The position numbers were made by a program, and so were the translations under genes. From positions 2,604,001 through 2,668,000 of the forward strand of contig NZ_CP108454.1 of assembly GCF_036240795.1 (NCBI RefSeq): a DNA stretch of 64,000 nucleotides, written 5' to 3'. The notes below the pieces were generated by a model that was not told where the DNA came from, did no database searches, and saw nothing but the letters and a program-made list of their open reading frames with translations. Numbering within the stretch: the stretch's first letter is position 1; each line of letters starts with the position of its first letter. This stretch comes from Streptomyces sp. NBC_01268 (GTDB taxonomy: Bacteria > Actinomycetota > Actinomycetes > Streptomycetales > Streptomycetaceae). Shown one piece after another: positions 52,998-62,550 of this stretch.

Positions 52998-54230
52998 GTG
53001 GACACCGAAGCGAAGATCCCCGCGGCCGCCTACCGCAACCTCGTCATGGCGACCATCGGCTTCACACTCACCTTCTGGGCCTGGAACCTGATCGCCCCGC
53101 TCGCCAGCTGGTACGGCGACCGGCTCGCGCTCAGCTCCTTCCAGCAGTCCCTGCTCGTCGCCGTCCCCGTGCTCGTCGGCTCGCTGGGCCGGATCCCGGC
53201 GGGGGCGCTCACCGACCGGTACGGCGCGAAGACGATGTTCCCGCTGGCCTCGGCGCTCACCATCGTGCCCGTCCTGCTGCTGACCGTCGTCAAGGACTCG
53301 TACGGTCTGATGCTGGCCGTCGGCTTCCTGCTCGGCCTCGGCGGCACGACGTTCGCGATCGGCGTCCCGCTGGTCAACTCCTGGTTCCCGCCGGCCAAGC
53401 GCGGCTTCGCCCTCGGCGTCTTCGGCATGGGCATGGGCGGCGTGGCGCTGTCCGGCTACTTCACCCCGCGGATCGCCCGGCACGGCGAGAACCTGCCCTT
53501 CTTCGTGGTGGCGATCGCCCTCGCCGTCTATGCCGTGCTCGCCGCCGTGCTCCTCTCCGACCGTCCCGACCGGCCGGTGCCCGCCGCCTCCCTCGCCCAC
53601 CGGCTCGGCCAGGCGGGCCGGCTGCGGGTCACCTGGGAGCTGTCGGCGCTGTACGCGATCGGCTTCGGCGGCATCGTCGCGTTCGGGGTCTACCTGCCGA
53701 CGTACCTGAAGACCTGGTACGAGCTCGACCCGACCGACGCGGGCACCAAGGCCGCCGGATTCGCCGCGGTCACCGTCGTGTTCCGGCCGTTCGGCGGCTG
53801 GCTCTCGGACCGCGTGCACCCCGCGCTGGTGACGGCCGTCGCGCTCGGCGTCGTCGCGCTCCTGGCGATCGTGCAGGCCTTCGACCCGCCCCTGAACCCC
53901 GGCGGCACCACCGCCCTGCTCATCATGGCCGCCGGCCTCGGCACCGCGAGCGGCTCCGTCTTCGCCCTCGTCTCCCAGGTCACCCCACAGGCCCAGGTCG
54001 GCAGCGTCACCGGCATCGTCGGCGCGATGGGCGGCCTCGGCGGCTTCGTCCCCCCGCTGGTCATGGGCGCCATCTACAGCGCCAAGGGCTCCTACTCGAT
54101 CGGCTTCATGCTCCTGTCCGACCTGGCCCTCGCCGGCTGCGTCTACGCCTACGGGCGGATGCGGAACGTCCGGCCCGAGGACGACGACCCGCGGCCCGAG
54201 GTGAGCAAGGTCGCAGCGCGCCGCCCCTGA
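52998..54230 (+). CDS. MFS transporter, NarK/NNP-like
   Basis: A 410-residue twelve-helix transporter. The GRIPAGALTDRYGAK loop is the MFS motif between helices 2 and 3; the NNP-like signs are LGLGGTTFAIGVPLVNSWFP and FGMGMGGVALSGYF, found in nitrate/nitrite carriers, and the second half has FRPFGGWLSDRV. Nitrate transport is possible but no nitrate reductase genes are near, so the substrate stays open. GTG 52998 is chosen by family length; TTG 52986 is an alternative. Confidence 0.85.
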   Translation: MDTEAKIPAAAYRNLVMATIGFTLTFWAWNLIAPLASWYGDRLALSSFQQSLLVAVPVLVGSLGRIPAGALTDRYGAKTMFPLASALTIVPVLLLTVVKDSYGLMLAVGFLLGLGGTTFAIGVPLVNSWFPPAKRGFALGVFGMGMGGVALSGYFTPRIARHGENLPFFVVAIALAVYAVLAAVLLSDRPDRPVPAASLAHRLGQAGRLRVTWELSALYAIGFGGIVAFGVYLPTYLKTWYELDPTDAGTKAAGFAAVTVVFRPFGGWLSDRVHPALVTAVALGVVALLAIVQAFDPPLNPGGTTALLIMAAGLGTASGSVFALVSQVTPQAQVGSVTGIVGAMGGLGGFVPPLVMGAIYSAKGSYSIGFMLLSDLALAGCVYAYGRMRNVRPEDDDPRPEVSKVAARRP

Positions 54231-54250
54231 CGCCTGGGCAGAATGCCTCC

Positions 54251-55729
54251 ATGAGCGCCCTGTTCCCCGCCCTGAAGGCCGGATCCGACCGGCCCGCCCT
54301 GCGCTTCGGCGCGGACCCGCTGACGTACGAGGAGCTGGCGCGCGCCGCCGGGGCCCTGGCGGTACGGATCGGGGGCGCCGGCCGCGTCGCCGTCTGGGCC
54401 ACGCCCACCGCGGAGACCGCCGTCGGCGTGGTCGCCGCCCTCCTCGCCGGTGTGCCGGCCGTCCCCGTCAACCCGCGGATCGGCGCGCGCGAGCTGGCGC
54501 ACATCCTCGGCGACAGCGCGCCCGGCGGGGTGCTCGCGGGCGCCGGGGACGAGCTGCCGGAGGGACTCACGGAACTGCCCCGGATCGACGTGGAGACACG
54601 GGTCCCGTACTTCAGCCCCGTCAGCGCCGTCACCGCCTTCGGCGACGGACCCGACGACCCCGAGGCCCCCGCCCTGATCGTCTACACCTCCGGCACGACC
54701 GGCCCGCCCAAGGGCGTCGTGCTCTCCCGGCGGGCGATCGCCGCCTCCCTCGACGCCCTGGCGGAGGCCTGGGAGTGGACCGCCGAGGACGTGCTCGTGC
54801 ACGCCCTGCCGCTGTTCCACGTGCACGGGCTGATCCTCGGGGTCCTCGGCCCGCTGCGGCGCGGCGGCGAGGTGCGCCACCTGGGAGCCTTCTCCGTCGA
54901 GGGGGTCGCGAAGGAGCTCGGCGACGGCGGCGGCACGATGCTGTTCGGCGTGCCCACCATGTACCACCGGATCGCGGAGGCGCTCCCCCACGACCCCGCG
55001 CTGGTCCGGGCGCTGACCGGCGCCCGGCTCCTGGTCTCCGGCTCGGCGGCGCTGCCGCTGCGCGACCACGAGCGGATCACGGCGGCGACCGGCCGGACGG
55101 TGGTCGAGCGCTACGGCATGACCGAGACCCTCATGAACACCTCCGTCCCCGTCGGCCCCGGCCCGCGCCCCGGCTCGGTCGGACTGCCGCTGCGCGGGGT
55201 CGGGCTGCGCCTGGTGGAGGAGGACGGCTCGGTCCTCGACGCGTACGACGGCGAGACCGTCGGCGAGATCCAGGTCAAGGGCCCGAACCTGTTCACCGCC
55301 TACCTCAACCGCCCGGACGCCACGGCGGCGGCCTTCGCCGACGGCGGCTGGTTCCGCACCGGGGACATGGCGGTGCGGGAGGCCGACGGGTACGTCCGGA
55401 TCGTCGGCCGCAAGGCGACCGACCTCATCAAGAGCGGCGGCTACAAGATCGGCGCGGGCGAGATCGAGAACGCCCTGCTCGACCACCCCGAGGTCCGCGA
55501 GGCGGCCGTCACCGGTGAACCCGACCCCGACCTCGGCGAGCGGATCGTGGCCTGGGTGGTCCCCGCCGACCCGGCCCGGCCCCCCGCGCCCGACGCCTTG
55601 GCCGCCCACGTCACCGCCCTCCTCGCCCCGCACAAGCGGCCCCGCGAGGTCCGCTACCTGGCGGCGCTGCCCCGCAACGACATGGGCAAGATCCTCAAGA
55701 AGGCGCTGCCGGGGACGCCCGATGCCTGA
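54251..55729 (+). CDS. matB: Malonyl/methylmalonyl-CoA synthetase
   Basis: A 492-residue ANL-superfamily ligase making malonyl- or methylmalonyl-CoA from the free diacid, ATP and CoA. It has the ATP loop YTSGTTGPPKG (145-155), LPLFHVHGL, VERYGMTETLMNTS (with the Arg287 that contacts the substrate carboxylate in MatB structures), TGDMAV, GRKATDLIKSGGYKIG and the late catalytic Lys in RNDMGKILKKAL. It closely resembles S. coelicolor MatB, which has a solved structure. Its last bases overlap the carboxyltransferase gene, so the two are made together. Confidence 0.93.
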   Translation: MSALFPALKAGSDRPALRFGADPLTYEELARAAGALAVRIGGAGRVAVWATPTAETAVGVVAALLAGVPAVPVNPRIGARELAHILGDSAPGGVLAGAGDELPEGLTELPRIDVETRVPYFSPVSAVTAFGDGPDDPEAPALIVYTSGTTGPPKGVVLSRRAIAASLDALAEAWEWTAEDVLVHALPLFHVHGLILGVLGPLRRGGEVRHLGAFSVEGVAKELGDGGGTMLFGVPTMYHRIAEALPHDPALVRALTGARLLVSGSAALPLRDHERITAATGRTVVERYGMTETLMNTSVPVGPGPRPGSVGLPLRGVGLRLVEEDGSVLDAYDGETVGEIQVKGPNLFTAYLNRPDATAAAFADGGWFRTGDMAVREADGYVRIVGRKATDLIKSGGYKIGAGEIENALLDHPEVREAAVTGEPDPDLGERIVAWVVPADPARPPAPDALAAHVTALLAPHKRPREVRYLAALPRNDMGKILKKALPGTPDA

Positions 55730-57089
55730 GCGGCTCTCCGCGCGGGAGGCCGTGGCCCTGGTCGCGGAGGAGTTCACGCCCGACACCGCTCCCCCGCCCC
55801 CGCAGCCGCCCGACGGGCCGGTCGCCTGGAGCGGCTACGACGCCTCGCGCGCCCGGGCCGCCGGGCGCACCGGCGCCGACGAGTCCGTCCTGTACGGCAC
55901 GGCGACCGTCGGCGGCCGGCCCTGCGTGCTGGTCGTCTTCGAGTTCGGCTTCCTCGGCGGCTCGCTCGGGCGGGCGGCCGGGGACCGGCTGGTCGCCGCG
56001 TACCGGACGGCGGCCGAGCGGCGCCTGCCGCTGGTCTCGCTCGTCGCCACCGGCGGCAGCCGCATGCAGGAGGGCATGGTCGCCCTCGCCCAGCTGCAGC
56101 GCGTGGCCGCCGCGGCCGTCCGGCTCCGGGCCGCGGGCGTGGCCCATGTGACCGTGCTGCGCGACCCGTCGACCGGCGGCGGCTGGGCCACGGTCGGGGC
56201 GGGCGCCGACGTCGTCCTGGCCCTGCCCACCGCGCAGGTCGCCTTCGCCGGCTCCCGGGTGCGCCCGGCGGACGCCGACCCGGCCGCTTACACGGCGGAG
56301 GGGCAGTACGCCCATGGCCACGTCGACGCGCTCGTCCCGCCCGAGCGGCTGCGGGAGACCGTCGCGCTGTGGCTGCGGCTGCTCGGCCCGGACGCCACGC
56401 CCGGCGACTCGGAACCGCCGGTGGCCGCTCCCCCGCCGTACGCCCTCGGTCCGCTCGGCCCGCCGGCCTCCGGCTGGGACGCGGTGCGGCGGGCCCGGGC
56501 CGCGGAGCGGCCGCGCGCCGGGGCGTACCTGGCCCGGTACTTCGAGGTGCGGGCGACGATCCGCGGCGACCGGGCCGGGGGTGTCGACCCGGGCGTGGAG
56601 TGCGGTTTCGGCGTGCACGAGGGGCGGGTCGTCGCGTACGCGGCGCAGGACGGCGGGGCGACCCGGCCGGCCGGGTTCCGGACCGTGGCGCGGCTGGTGC
56701 GGCTCGCGGGGCGGCTCGGCGTCCCCGTCCTCACCCTGATCGACACGCCCGGCGCCGCCAACGACGCCGACGCGGAACGGGCGGGCGCGGGCCCGGCCAT
56801 CGCGGACGCCTTCACGGCCCTCGCGGAGGCCCGCACCCCCGTCACCTCGCTCCTCGTCGGCGAGGGCGGATCGGGAGGCGCGCTGGCGCTCGCGGCCCCC
56901 GGCAACACCTGGGCCGCGCCCGGCGGCTACTTCTCCGTCATCGCCCCCGAGCTCGCCGCGCAGATCCTGAAGCGCCCGCCGGACCGCGTCCCCGAGACGG
57001 CGGACCAGCTGCGGCTGCGCCCCCAGGACCTGGTGGAGCTCGGCGTGGTGCGGGGAATCGTCGGAGCGGATCCCCGGCGGGACGGCTGA
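55722..57089 (+). CDS. Fused beta-alpha carboxyltransferase (acetyl/acyl-CoA carboxylase type)
   Basis: A 455-residue protein joining two crotonase-fold halves: an AccD-like N-half (GTATVGGRPCVLVVFEFGFL, with oxyanion motif ATGGSRMQEGM) and an AccA-like C-half (LIDTPGAANDAD, then VGEGGSGGALALA). It lacks a Cys4 zinc ribbon and no biotin carboxylase or BCCP gene is in the window, so any biotin partner must be encoded elsewhere. Overlap with matB suggests a function on the malonyl-CoA that MatB makes. A strong terminator follows. Confidence 0.87.
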   Translation: MPERLSAREAVALVAEEFTPDTAPPPPQPPDGPVAWSGYDASRARAAGRTGADESVLYGTATVGGRPCVLVVFEFGFLGGSLGRAAGDRLVAAYRTAAERRLPLVSLVATGGSRMQEGMVALAQLQRVAAAAVRLRAAGVAHVTVLRDPSTGGGWATVGAGADVVLALPTAQVAFAGSRVRPADADPAAYTAEGQYAHGHVDALVPPERLRETVALWLRLLGPDATPGDSEPPVAAPPPYALGPLGPPASGWDAVRRARAAERPRAGAYLARYFEVRATIRGDRAGGVDPGVECGFGVHEGRVVAYAAQDGGATRPAGFRTVARLVRLAGRLGVPVLTLIDTPGAANDADAERAGAGPAIADAFTALAEARTPVTSLLVGEGGSGGALALAAPGNTWAAPGGYFSVIAPELAAQILKRPPDRVPETADQLRLRPQDLVELGVVRGIVGADPRRDG

Positions 57090-57138
57090 CGGGGCCCGGG
57101 CGGCGGGCGAGGCCCTCTCCCCCTGATCCCGGGCGGCA

Positions 57139-57167
57139 CGAAGCCCCCTCTGGACGAGGGGGCTTCG
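57139..57167. terminator. Terminator after the matB operon
   Basis: CGAAGCCCCCTC-TGGAC-GAGGGGGCTTCG is a perfect 12-pair stem with a 5-base loop, between convergent genes. Confidence 0.9.
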
Positions 57168-57183
57168 CGGTGGTCCGGTGACG

Positions 57184-57363
57184 TCAGCCGATGCTGACGT
57201 CACCCGCACACACGCTGAAGTCGCCACAGACGACGACCGTGTTGTCCACCACGACGATGTCGATGTCCTCCCCGTACTCGGGCCCGTTGTGGGCGAGGGC
57301 GGTTCCGGAACCGACGAGAACAGCGGCGGCGGCCAGCGTGACCGTGGCGATGAACCTACGCAT
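57184..57363 (-). CDS. Small secreted protein with two cysteines
   Basis: A 59-residue ORF with a classic signal peptide (MRRFIATVTLAAAAVLVGSG, cleavage after TALA) and a mature part of about 34 residues: HNGPEYGEDIDIVVVDNTVV followed by VCGDFSVCAGDVSIG. AGGAGG sits seven bases before ATG 57363. The mature peptide is acidic, rich in Val/Ile/Asp and has exactly two Cys, six residues apart, so a disulfide loop or a surface beta-assembly is possible. I do not recognise the family; it is not a chaplin by motif. Confidence 0.82.
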   Translation of the reverse strand: MRRFIATVTLAAAAVLVGSGTALAHNGPEYGEDIDIVVVDNTVVVCGDFSVCAGDVSIG

Positions 57364-57479
57364 GAATACCTCCTGGACGAGCGGAGTTGCTCATGTCGGA
57401 GCCTCGCCGGGGCATAGGCCGTCAGCAAGTGCACGCGCCCTGTCGAGTGGCGGGATGACCCGTTCGGCTGGGAGCACTT

Positions 57480-60400
57480 CTACTTCACGCCCACCGCCCG
57501 GATGACCTCCTGCCGTACCGAGCCGCCCTTGTCGTCGTGCGCGCCCGCGCGCAGCGAGACGGACGTCGCCCGGGACGGGACGCGCAGCTCACCCCGCCAC
57601 GAACGGTCCAGCCCGACCTTCGTCCAGCTCTTCCCCTCGTCGTACGAGACCTCCAGCGAGCCGCCGCCGATCCGGCCGGTGCCGGCCGCGTCCGCCACGT
57701 ACGCGGCGGTGATCCGGACGGGGACCCGGGAGCCGGCCCGGACGTCGCCGGCGAGGTCGGTGCGCAGGTCGAAGCCGAGGTTGATGAGCGGCAGATAGGT
57801 GATCCGGTCGCCCGGCGTCTCGGCGGACCGGAAGGTCCACTCGGCGTGGCCCTTCGTGCCGAGGCGCCAGCGGGCCGGGTCGAGCGCGGTGTCGGTGACG
57901 ACCTTGTACGCGGCCTCCTCGGCCGGGGCGTCCCAGGCGTAGGCGCCGGAGCTCTTGCGCCGGTCGACACGGACGCCGTTCACGTACACCTCGGTGTACT
58001 GGGTCATCGAGTCGTCGCCCCACACGTTGCCGAAGCCGGTGTGGTCGGGGCCCGAGTCGCCCCAGCCGGGCGTGTTGAACCGCAGGTCGTTGCCGCTGCG
58101 CTCCTGCCCCCAGCCGAGGCCGGTGCCGAGCCAGGGGTGCCAGACCGGCTTGAACCACTCCAGTGCGTTCTCGCTGCCGCCCCGGTAGACGGACTGCCCG
58201 CCGCGCTGTTCCAGGGAGTCGCCGAGGTCGACGGACTCGTGCCAGCGCTGTCCGGTGCCGGTGGAGACGTACTCGGTACGTTCGGCCGGGAAGGAGATCC
58301 ACTCCTTGAAGCCGAAGCCGATCCGGAAGGTGTCGGTGAGCGAGTAGCGGAACTCGCCGCCGAGCTCCTTGCGGGCCGTCGGCATGTGGAACGTGGAGCG
58401 GATCGTGGCCAGTTCCCTGTGCCCCGGGCGGAACACCAGGTCGGTGCCGATGGCGCCGGGGTGCCCCTCGGAGAGGTCGTACGTGTACGGGGTGAAGCGG
58501 GTGCCCGTCAGGTCGAGCGCGGTGCCGCGGGCGGCGGCGGCCGCGAGGCGGGCGGCGTCGGCCGTGTTCACGGTGGCGACGGAGAGCGGCCGGTCCTCGT
58601 AGTCGGCGGTGCCGAACCACGCCATCAGGCGCCCCGGCCGGTCGTCGGTGACGAACAGCGCCTTCGCGCCCGCGTCCTGGGCGGTCTGGGCGAGCGCGAC
58701 CGGATCGGCGCCCTCGGTGCGGCGGACCAGGACGGCCTTGCCGGTGACGTCGCGGCCGGCGTACTCGGCGGCGGTGCCGGTGCCCGCGTCGACGACGCCG
58801 AGCCGGTGGCGGCCCTCCAGGAGGGTGCCGCCGGGCTGCGCGGTGACGTCGGCGAGCCGGGCGCCGCCCGCCGTCGCCTCCAGCATCGGCTTGCCGAGCC
58901 GCCAGACCGTCCGGTACTCGAAGCTGCCGGTGGCGGGCGCGGTGGTGGGCGCGGCGAAGATCGAGTCGTAGGTCGCCGGGACCTGGACGGCGCCGCCGTA
59001 GGAGGCCCCGTTCGCCTTGCGGTCGAACTCCATCAGGAGCTGCCGGGTCTCGGTGCGCCGCTCGACCTCGGCACGGATCTCGCGCAGCCGCCGGCCGTCG
59101 AGGGTGACCTCGCGGTCGCGGTCGAGGACGATCTCGGGCGCGGTGAGGAAGCCGAGGCCGAGGGAGTCCTCGCCGTGCGAGCCGCGGACGTCGAGGAAGG
59201 TGTCGACGGTGTACGTGCCGGGCTGCAGGCGCAGTTGGAGGGTGCCGGAGTCGCCGACGGCCACCGGGAACGGATCGGCGTCGGCGGCCAGCCGCTGCAC
59301 GCCGAGGTGGGCCGGGACGGGGGCGCCGTCACGGTCCTTGACGTGGACGGTGAGCGTGTAGCGCTCCTCCTCCTTGACCAGGCCGAGCGCGGTGTGGGCG
59401 ACCGTGGTGCCGTCCGAGCTCGCCGTGATCCGGCCGGAGCTGCTGCCGACGGGGGCCTTGGCGCCGTCGCCGGTGACGGTGGTGGCGGCGCTGCCGTGGG
59501 CGGGGACGGTGAGGGTGCTGTCGGCGAGGGCGGCGGTGCCCTCGGGCATGCCCTCGACGGACAGGTCGAGCCGGACGGGCGCGTCGGAGGAGTTGGTGTA
59601 GGTGACGGTCTTCGTCACCTGCTTGTCCGCCTCGTAGGGCCAGGCGTAGAAGCCCAGGTCGGCGGAGCCGGTGGCGGTGACGTTCGCGGCGATGGCGGCG
59701 GCGACGTCGACGCGGCCCGCGCCGAGGTCGTAGGCGGAGTCGGCGAGCGTCCTGGAGCTGGACATGAGGGCGTTCTTGAGCTGGGCGCCGGTCCAGTCGG
59801 GGTGCCGCTCGGCGAGCAGCGCGGCGACGCCGGCGACGTGCGGGGTCGCCATCGACGTACCGCTCATGGAGGTGTACAGGCCGCTGCCCGCGATGAGTTG
59901 GGAGCGGGCGGCGAGGATGTCGACACCGGGGGCGGAGACGTCGGGCTTGAGGCCCTGGTCGCCGTAGCGGGGGCCCTTGCTGGTGAAGTAGGCGGCCTCG
60001 TCGGCGGAGTCGACGGCGCCGACGGTGAGCGCGGCGTCGGCGGCGCCGGGCGAGCCGATGGAGCCGGGGGCGCCGGAGTTGCCCGCGGCGATGACGAAGA
60101 GCGCGCCGGTCTCGGCGGAGAGCGCGTTCACGGCCTGGGCCATGGGGTCGGTGCCGTCGCTGGGCTCGCTGGACCCCAGGCTCATGGAGACGATCTTCGC
60201 GTCGACGTCCCGGGCGGCCCACTCCATGCCGGCGATGATCTGCGATTCGCTGCCGGAGCCCTGGTCGCTGAGGACCTTGCCGACGGCGAGGGCGGCGCCG
60301 GGGGCGACGCCCTGTTCCTTGCCCGCGGAGCCCGCGCCGCTGCCGCCGACGGTGGAGGCGACGTGGGTGCCGTGGCCGTTGCGGTCGGCGACCTCCTGGC

Positions 60401-61148
60401 CCTCGATGAACGACCGGGTCTCGCCGACCCGTCCGGTCAGGTCCGGGTGGCCGGCGTCGAAGCCGGTGTCGAGGACGGCGACCTTGACGCCCTTGCCGGT
60501 GAGCCCGGCCTCCCAGGCCTTGGGGCTGCCGATCTGGGCGTTGGACTCGGCCATGGCGGCGGTCACCCGGGCGTCGAGCCAGACCTTGGCGGGGCCCGCC
60601 GAGCGGCGGGACGGGGCGGTGAACTCGCGCCAGAACGCGCCCGGTTCGGTGACGGTGACGGCGGCTCCGCCGATGCTGGGCAGCGCGCGCACGGTCTCGG
60701 TGCCGCGCGGGGCGCCCACGGCGCCGCGGGCGTTCCGGCCGCCTCCGTTCGTGACGATCAGCGGCAGTTCGCCGGTGATGCCCTGCTCGACGAGGCCGGT
60801 GACGTCGAAGAGGCGCCGGTCGAGGACGCCGGACTCCAGGTAGGGCCGGGCCTCGTCGGGTATGACGGTGACCCTGCCGTTGACCGTCTCGCTGCGGACG
60901 GCCCCGGTGGCGCCCTTGGCCCGCTCGACGGTGACGGTGCTCCGGCCGCCACCGAGGTCGGTGAGGGTGACCCGGTCACCGGTGACGAGGGTGACGGTGG
61001 CGGAGGCGGACGCCGCGGCGTTCCTGAAGGTGTCCGGCACGGCGGGTTCCGCCGCCCCGGCGGGGGTCTGGCCCGCGGTGAGCAGCATCAGGGAGAGCCC
61101 CGCCGCGAGCAGGCCGGCTGCCCTTCCTCCTACGGAAGGTCTGATCAC
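57480..61148 (-). CDS. Large secreted subtilisin-family (S8) serine protease
   Basis: A 1222-residue exported protease. Signal peptide to about residue 33; propeptide to about 200; S8 catalytic domain with Asp227 (VAVLDTGFD), His259 (NGHGTHVAST), oxyanion Asn357 (AAGNSGAPG) and Ser432 (GTSMATPHVAG); later beta-rich domains, including a PA-like insert (KAVLVRRTEGADPVALAQ) after about residue 790. GTG 61148 has GAGGAG upstream. Synteny with matB and its carboxyltransferase resembles S. coelicolor, where a secreted protease of similar size is next to them. Confidence 0.93.
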   Translation of the reverse strand: MIRPSVGGRAAGLLAAGLSLMLLTAGQTPAGAAEPAVPDTFRNAAASASATVTLVTGDRVTLTDLGGGRSTVTVERAKGATGAVRSETVNGRVTVIPDEARPYLESGVLDRRLFDVTGLVEQGITGELPLIVTNGGGRNARGAVGAPRGTETVRALPSIGGAAVTVTEPGAFWREFTAPSRRSAGPAKVWLDARVTAAMAESNAQIGSPKAWEAGLTGKGVKVAVLDTGFDAGHPDLTGRVGETRSFIEGQEVADRNGHGTHVASTVGGSGAGSAGKEQGVAPGAALAVGKVLSDQGSGSESQIIAGMEWAARDVDAKIVSMSLGSSEPSDGTDPMAQAVNALSAETGALFVIAAGNSGAPGSIGSPGAADAALTVGAVDSADEAAYFTSKGPRYGDQGLKPDVSAPGVDILAARSQLIAGSGLYTSMSGTSMATPHVAGVAALLAERHPDWTGAQLKNALMSSSRTLADSAYDLGAGRVDVAAAIAANVTATGSADLGFYAWPYEADKQVTKTVTYTNSSDAPVRLDLSVEGMPEGTAALADSTLTVPAHGSAATTVTGDGAKAPVGSSSGRITASSDGTTVAHTALGLVKEEERYTLTVHVKDRDGAPVPAHLGVQRLAADADPFPVAVGDSGTLQLRLQPGTYTVDTFLDVRGSHGEDSLGLGFLTAPEIVLDRDREVTLDGRRLREIRAEVERRTETRQLLMEFDRKANGASYGGAVQVPATYDSIFAAPTTAPATGSFEYRTVWRLGKPMLEATAGGARLADVTAQPGGTLLEGRHRLGVVDAGTGTAAEYAGRDVTGKAVLVRRTEGADPVALAQTAQDAGAKALFVTDDRPGRLMAWFGTADYEDRPLSVATVNTADAARLAAAAARGTALDLTGTRFTPYTYDLSEGHPGAIGTDLVFRPGHRELATIRSTFHMPTARKELGGEFRYSLTDTFRIGFGFKEWISFPAERTEYVSTGTGQRWHESVDLGDSLEQRGGQSVYRGGSENALEWFKPVWHPWLGTGLGWGQERSGNDLRFNTPGWGDSGPDHTGFGNVWGDDSMTQYTEVYVNGVRVDRRKSSGAYAWDAPAEEAAYKVVTDTALDPARWRLGTKGHAEWTFRSAETPGDRITYLPLINLGFDLRTDLAGDVRAGSRVPVRITAAYVADAAGTGRIGGGSLEVSYDEGKSWTKVGLDRSWRGELRVPSRATSVSLRAGAHDDKGGSVRQEVIRAVGVK

Positions 61149-61254
61149 GACACACTCCTCGGGCGCCCGGGGGAAGAGGTGGTTCCGGGCGTCGCGAGGA
61201 GTCTGGTCCGCGGGGCGGGAGTTGACCCTTGTCGCGCCTGGCGGCTATGTGCCG

Positions 61255-61270
61255 TGGCGGTCAACCGCCA
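61255..61270. promoter_or_regulatory. Perfect palindrome between S8 protease and MFS gene
   Basis: TGGCGGT-CA-ACCGCCA lies 24 bases past the MFS stop and about 110 bases before the protease start. It could be a small terminator for the MFS gene or an operator for the protease. Confidence 0.5.
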
Positions 61271-61293
61271 GTGGGCGAGGGGGATTCGTCGGG

Positions 61294-62550
61294 TCAGGCG
61301 GTGGGGTTGTCGGCGTCGTAGCGCCGGAAGCCCTTCGCGTACAGGGAGAGGATCCCGATCGCCAGGACACAGGCGAGGCCGCCGCCGGTGATGGCCACGG
61401 CCGGGGAGGTGAGGTCGGCGACGGATCCGGCGAGGAAGTCGCCGAGACGCGGACCGCCCGCGACGACCACGATGAACACGCCCTGGAGCCGCCCGCGCAT
61501 CTCGTCCGGGGCCGCGACCTGCATCATCGTGTTGCGGAAGATCATCGAGACGGTGTCGGAGTACCCGGCGACGGCGAGCAGGAGCAGCCCGAGCCAGAGG
61601 TTCCGGGTGAGCCCGAACGCGGCGATCGCGGTGCCCCAGGCCGCGACGGAGAGCAGGATCGCCTGCCCGTGGTGCCGGATCCGGCCCTGCCAGCCCGACA
61701 GCACCCCGCCGAGGAGCGCGCCGAACGCCGGTGCGGCGACCAGGAGCCCGGTGGTGCGGGCGTCGCCGCCGTACCAGAGGACGGCGACGGCCGGGAACAG
61801 TGCGCGCGGGTGGGCGAGGATCATCGCGCAGAAGTCGGAGAAGAAGGTCATGCGCAGGTTGGGCCGGGTCGCGAGGAACCGCAGCCCGTCGAGCACGGAG
61901 GCCCGCTTCGCCCCCGTCCGCTCGGGCAGCATCGACGGCAGCCGCCCCATCGCGTACAGCGAGGCCGAGAAGGCGATGACGTCGATGGTGTACGCCGCCT
62001 GGTAGCCGGCCAGTCCGACGATGAGGCCGCCGAGGCTGGGCCCGACGAGCGTGCCGAAGGTCGTGGTCATCGCGTTGAGCGCGTTGGCGGCACGCAGCTG
62101 CTCGGGCGGCAGCAGCCGCGGGATCATCGAGCTGCGGGCGGGCGCGTTGAGCGCGGCGCAGACGGCCTGGAGGGCGACGATCCCGTACAGGAACCAGACC
62201 TGGTGGAACCCGGCGAACGCGGCCGCGGCGAGCGCGGCGGAGAGCACCGCGGACCCGCCGGCGCTGGCGAGCCCCAGCTTGCGCCGGTCGACGGTGTCGG
62301 CGACGGCGCCGCCGTACAGGCCGAAGACGACGAGGGGCACGAGCGAGAACAGCCCGACCAGGCCGACCGAGAACGGCGAGCGGGTGATGTCGTAGACCTG
62401 GAGCGAGATGGCGAGCGTCGTCATGCCCTGGCCGACCCAGGTGACGGCGTTGCCGAACCAGAGCCGGCGGTAGTGGACGGAGGTGCGCAGCGGGGTGAGG
62501 TCGGCGAAGACCCTGCGCTTCCCGGGGCCCGCCTCCTGGGTGGCGGTCAC
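61294..62550 (-). CDS. MFS transporter, EntS-like exporter
   Basis: A 418-residue twelve-helix transporter of the MFS_3 group (enterobactin-exporter and macrolide-efflux relatives), with SVHYRRLWFGNAVTWVGQGM at the start, VVFGLYGGAVADTVDRRK (helix 2-3 loop) and ALNAPARSSMIPRLL. GTG 62550 overlaps the stop of the GNAT gene (GTGA), so acetyltransferase and exporter are translated together, which is suggestive of a modify-and-export or resistance pair. The substrate is not known. Confidence 0.88.
   Translation of the reverse strand: MTATQEAGPGKRRVFADLTPLRTSVHYRRLWFGNAVTWVGQGMTTLAISLQVYDITRSPFSVGLVGLFSLVPLVVFGLYGGAVADTVDRRKLGLASAGGSAVLSAALAAAAFAGFHQVWFLYGIVALQAVCAALNAPARSSMIPRLLPPEQLRAANALNAMTTTFGTLVGPSLGGLIVGLAGYQAAYTIDVIAFSASLYAMGRLPSMLPERTGAKRASVLDGLRFLATRPNLRMTFFSDFCAMILAHPRALFPAVAVLWYGGDARTTGLLVAAPAFGALLGGVLSGWQGRIRHHGQAILLSVAAWGTAIAAFGLTRNLWLGLLLLAVAGYSDTVSMIFRNTMMQVAAPDEMRGRLQGVFIVVVAGGPRLGDFLAGSVADLTSPAVAITGGGLACVLAIGILSLYAKGFRRYDADNPTA

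Noticed and set aside
57537..61391. 1284-codon plus-strand frame antisense to the S8 protease
   Set aside because: Repetitive Gly/Asp/Val-rich translation without domains, opposite a protease with a full catalytic triad.
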